Assembly (NCBI GenBank): GCA_020346825.1
Contig: CP070791.1
Span: 27,739-35,889, forward strand
Reading direction: 5' to 3'
Source of the DNA: Candidatus Bathyarchaeota archaeon
GTDB taxonomy: Archaea; Thermoproteota; Bathyarchaeia; Bathyarchaeales; Bathyarchaeaceae
Length of the DNA: 8,151 nucleotides
In this document: positions 6,570 through 8,151 of the stretch, one piece after another
Position numbering within the stretch: the stretch's first letter is position 1
Layout: every line of letters starts with the position of its first letter
The notes under the pieces: generated by a model
Seen by the model: only the letters and a program-made list of their open reading frames with translations
The model's database searches: none
What the model was told of the DNA's origin: nothing
Made by a program: the position numbers and the translations under genes

Positions 6570-7938
6570 CAATTATCACCTTTCTTACCCTAATGGGCGG
6601 TCCTCCATCACAAGTGAAGGCGGTTTGACCCTTCCCACATCTCCCTGGCCACAGTTTGAAATCTCTGCCCACAGCATTGACGTTATGCAGAGTTTCAAGG
6701 GTGTTTCCACTGATTGAGAGGTTCCGAACAGGAACCCCTAGCTGACCTTTAACAATTTCATATGCCTCTTGTATTCCAACCTGAAAAGTTCCATCCAAGT
6801 TTGCTTGGCCGCCTCGAAAGCTTTTGAGGTAGTAACCAAAATCGATGTCTTCAAGTAATTCCTTGAAGGTGGAGTCGCCTTCGGCGAGATAGGTGTTCCG
6901 CATCCTGATGATTGGCTCGAACCTGAAGTTTTCAGCTCGAGCGTTTCCTGTTGGTTCAGCAGCAAGTTTGCAGGCGGTTTCCCGATTGTGCATCAGGCCA
7001 ACCAGTTCGCCGTTCTTAATCAAAGGAGTTTTCTGTGCCGGGACCCCTTCGTCATCGTACTTGAAGGATCCGAAGGCGCCATCAACTGTTCCATCATCAT
7101 AAACCGTGACAACCTCAGACGCAATTCTCTTTCCGAACTTATCGGAGAGAGCAGACCCGGACAAGGTGAGATCTGCTTCCGCCAAATGTCCCAAAGCTTC
7201 GTGGATGAAGACTCCGACAACATTAGTGTCGATCACCGCTGGAAATGATCCACCCCTTGGTGCTTTGGCCTTCAGCTGATCGACTATACGTTTGGCTGCT
7301 CTTGTTCCCACCTCCTCGGGAGTTTCTACATCAAACACTTCAAAACCAGCTGTAGATCCTATTTCCTCTCTTCCCGAAGTGAAAACGTTGGATTCTCGGG
7401 CTGAAGCAAGTATCCTGGACCAGACGTAGAGTTTGTCTTGTTCAATGTAAGTTCCGTCGCTGTTAATGAAATAATTCGTTCCTGTAACATCAAAATAGTT
7501 GATGGTGCAACTCTTTATGTGCTGATCGTAATTGAAAATAGTTTTGTCCATCGACAGGGCGACTGCAATCTTTTCCGGTAGCGAGAATTCTCTCGGATCC
7601 TTTTTTGCCTTAGTCACTACTTTGTCTTCTAAAGCCTTTACCTCAACGAGTCTTACAGGTATTTTCACTTTGGAACTCGCCGCTTTCGCCAACTTGAAGG
7701 CTTCACCAACAGCCTCTTTCAGTAGCTTTGGGGAAAGCTTTCCAAGAGACATGAAACCCCATGCCCCGTTCACCAAGACTCTAACGCCTGCACCGTTTTC
7801 ACTTCCTTCCTTTGCTGCTTCAACCAGGCCATCCTTCGTCGTCAAGAAAGTTTTGAAAAGTTTCTGCGTTCGAATTTCAACGTAGTCAGCGCCAAGTTTC
7901 TGTCCGTAGTCAACTGCCTCTAACAGGTCACCCTTCAA
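6556..7938 (-). CDS. tldD: TldD metalloprotease
   Basis: This is the catalytic subunit of the TldD/TldE zinc metalloprotease, a cytoplasmic complex that cleaves unfolded peptides threaded into its chamber. The 460-residue protein has the zinc motif HEALGH (246-251; His246, Glu247, His251) and the late cysteine in WPGRCGKGQ (430-438, Cys434) that serves as third metal ligand in E. coli TldD. Other family blocks are GSFKYDDEGVPAQKTPLIKN (290-309), EPTGNARAENFRFEPIIRM (328-346) and SFRGGQANLDGTFQV (373-387). The length is close to that of bacterial TldD. The start is TTG 7938: an in-frame TGA lies nine codons upstream and GGGCGGAG is well placed. It is first in the operon, overlapping tldE. Because all active-site residues are intact, the pair should be active. 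Confidence 0.95.
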   Translation of the reverse strand: MKGDLLEAVDYGQKLGADYVEIRTQKLFKTFLTTKDGLVEAAKEGSENGAGVRVLVNGAWGFMSLGKLSPKLLKEAVGEAFKLAKAASSKVKIPVRLVEVKALEDKVVTKAKKDPREFSLPEKIAVALSMDKTIFNYDQHIKSCTINYFDVTGTNYFINSDGTYIEQDKLYVWSRILASARESNVFTSGREEIGSTAGFEVFDVETPEEVGTRAAKRIVDQLKAKAPRGGSFPAVIDTNVVGVFIHEALGHLAEADLTLSGSALSDKFGKRIASEVVTVYDDGTVDGAFGSFKYDDEGVPAQKTPLIKNGELVGLMHNRETACKLAAEPTGNARAENFRFEPIIRMRNTYLAEGDSTFKELLEDIDFGYYLKSFRGGQANLDGTFQVGIQEAYEIVKGQLGVPVRNLSISGNTLETLHNVNAVGRDFKLWPGRCGKGQTAFTCDGGPPIRVRKVIIGGRA

Positions 7939-7984
7939 GATAGCTCCGCCCCTTTGAGATTGTCAGTTAAGATGGTGCTACAGC

Positions 7985-7992
7985 TTAAAATT
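7985..7992 (-). promoter_or_regulatory. probable TATA box for tldD, possibly bidirectional
   Basis: TTAAAATT reads AATTTTAA on the minus strand, about 50 bases before the tldD TTG. Transcription would start near 7962, leaving a short leader with the GGGCGGAG site. It is embedded in AGCTTAAAATT (7982-7992), identical to the element before the MetRS-beta-like gene, so it may also serve the plus-strand ORF at 8009. Confidence 0.45.
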
Positions 7993-8008
7993 GTTGGGGC
8001 TCTCGGAG

Positions 8009-8151
8009 ATGCTGAGGAAGGACTGGGAATCGACGGTCACTGACCTGGGTCTGGGTTGGCGCGACCTCAATCTGATGACAGAGAGTCACCTCGACCAGAT
8101 CTACAAGTCCTTCAAGCGGGGCTTTGTCCTCGCCTACCCGAAGGAGATGAA
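8009..8151 (+). CDS. unrecognised ORF, 5' part only (runs off the right edge)
   Basis: From ATG 8009 the frame stays open to the window end (47 codons), starting MLRKDWESTV and containing GLGWRDLNLMTES and KRGFVLAYPKEM. I do not recognise a family. Of 47 codons about 39 end in G or C (roughly 83%), against about 46% in the first 50 codons of tldD counted the same way. This supports real coding use but marks a composition unlike the neighbours. GGAG abuts the ATG, which is too close for a good ribosome binding site. The TATA-like element at 7985-7992 would give an almost leaderless message; TTG 7991 or 7994 or the ATG at 8075 are alternative starts. Divergent from tldD. Confidence 0.5.
   Translation, partial: MLRKDWESTVTDLGLGWRDLNLMTESHLDQIYKSFKRGFVLAYPKEM

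Noticed and set aside
7532..7885. 117-codon plus-strand open frame
   Set aside because: Antisense to the N-terminal part of tldD; low-complexity Ser/Phe-rich translation typical of a shadow frame.

Overview
The window looks like a chromosomal segment of an uncultivated archaeon. The strongest evidence is a UbiA-family prenyltransferase with the signature of digeranylgeranylglyceryl phosphate synthase (archaeal ether-lipid synthesis). A free-standing methionyl-tRNA synthetase beta-type tRNA-binding protein, an archaeal HemK/Mtq2-like methyltransferase, TATA-like promoters and GGTGGTGA/GGTGAT-type ribosome binding sites agree with this. Base composition is moderate, in the mid-forties percent GC by eye. 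A member of the Thermoproteota/Bathyarchaeia side of the archaea is a plausible guess, but the sequence alone does not prove it.

Layout, left to right. (1) Bases 1-1895, minus strand: a two-gene glycolytic operon with a class II fructose-bisphosphate aldolase first and a 6-phosphofructokinase second, the latter cut by the window edge. The phosphofructokinase carries Asp104 and Lys124 (E. coli numbering, which fits exactly here), the pair associated with pyrophosphate rather than ATP as phosphate donor. (2) 2059-2385, plus strand: the MetRS-beta-like tRNA-binding protein, divergent from the aldolase. (3) 2409-3248, minus strand: the lipid prenyltransferase, convergent with the previous gene. 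(4) 3446-4081, plus strand: the HemK/Mtq2-like methyltransferase, divergent from the prenyltransferase across a 197-base spacer that holds an inverted repeat and CG-rich tracts. (5) 4178-7938, minus strand: tldD, tldE (pmbA) and a NapH-like membrane polyferredoxin. tldD and tldE overlap and must form an operon; the polyferredoxin lies 91 bases further on and may be co-transcribed. (6) 8009 to the right edge, plus strand: the start of an unrecognised ORF whose codon use is much more GC-rich than the rest.

Functionally this is mostly core metabolism (reversible sugar-phosphate conversion, membrane lipid synthesis, translation factors) plus a TldD/TldE metalloprotease pair and a redox membrane protein. 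I see no CRISPR array, transposase, integrase, rRNA or tRNA gene, and no convincing sign of a wholly new system. The points most worth a second look are the predicted PPi-dependent phosphofructokinase paired with a bacterial-type aldolase, the TldD/TldE-polyferredoxin neighbourhood, the intergenic CGCGCG tracts, and the compositionally odd ORF at the right edge.
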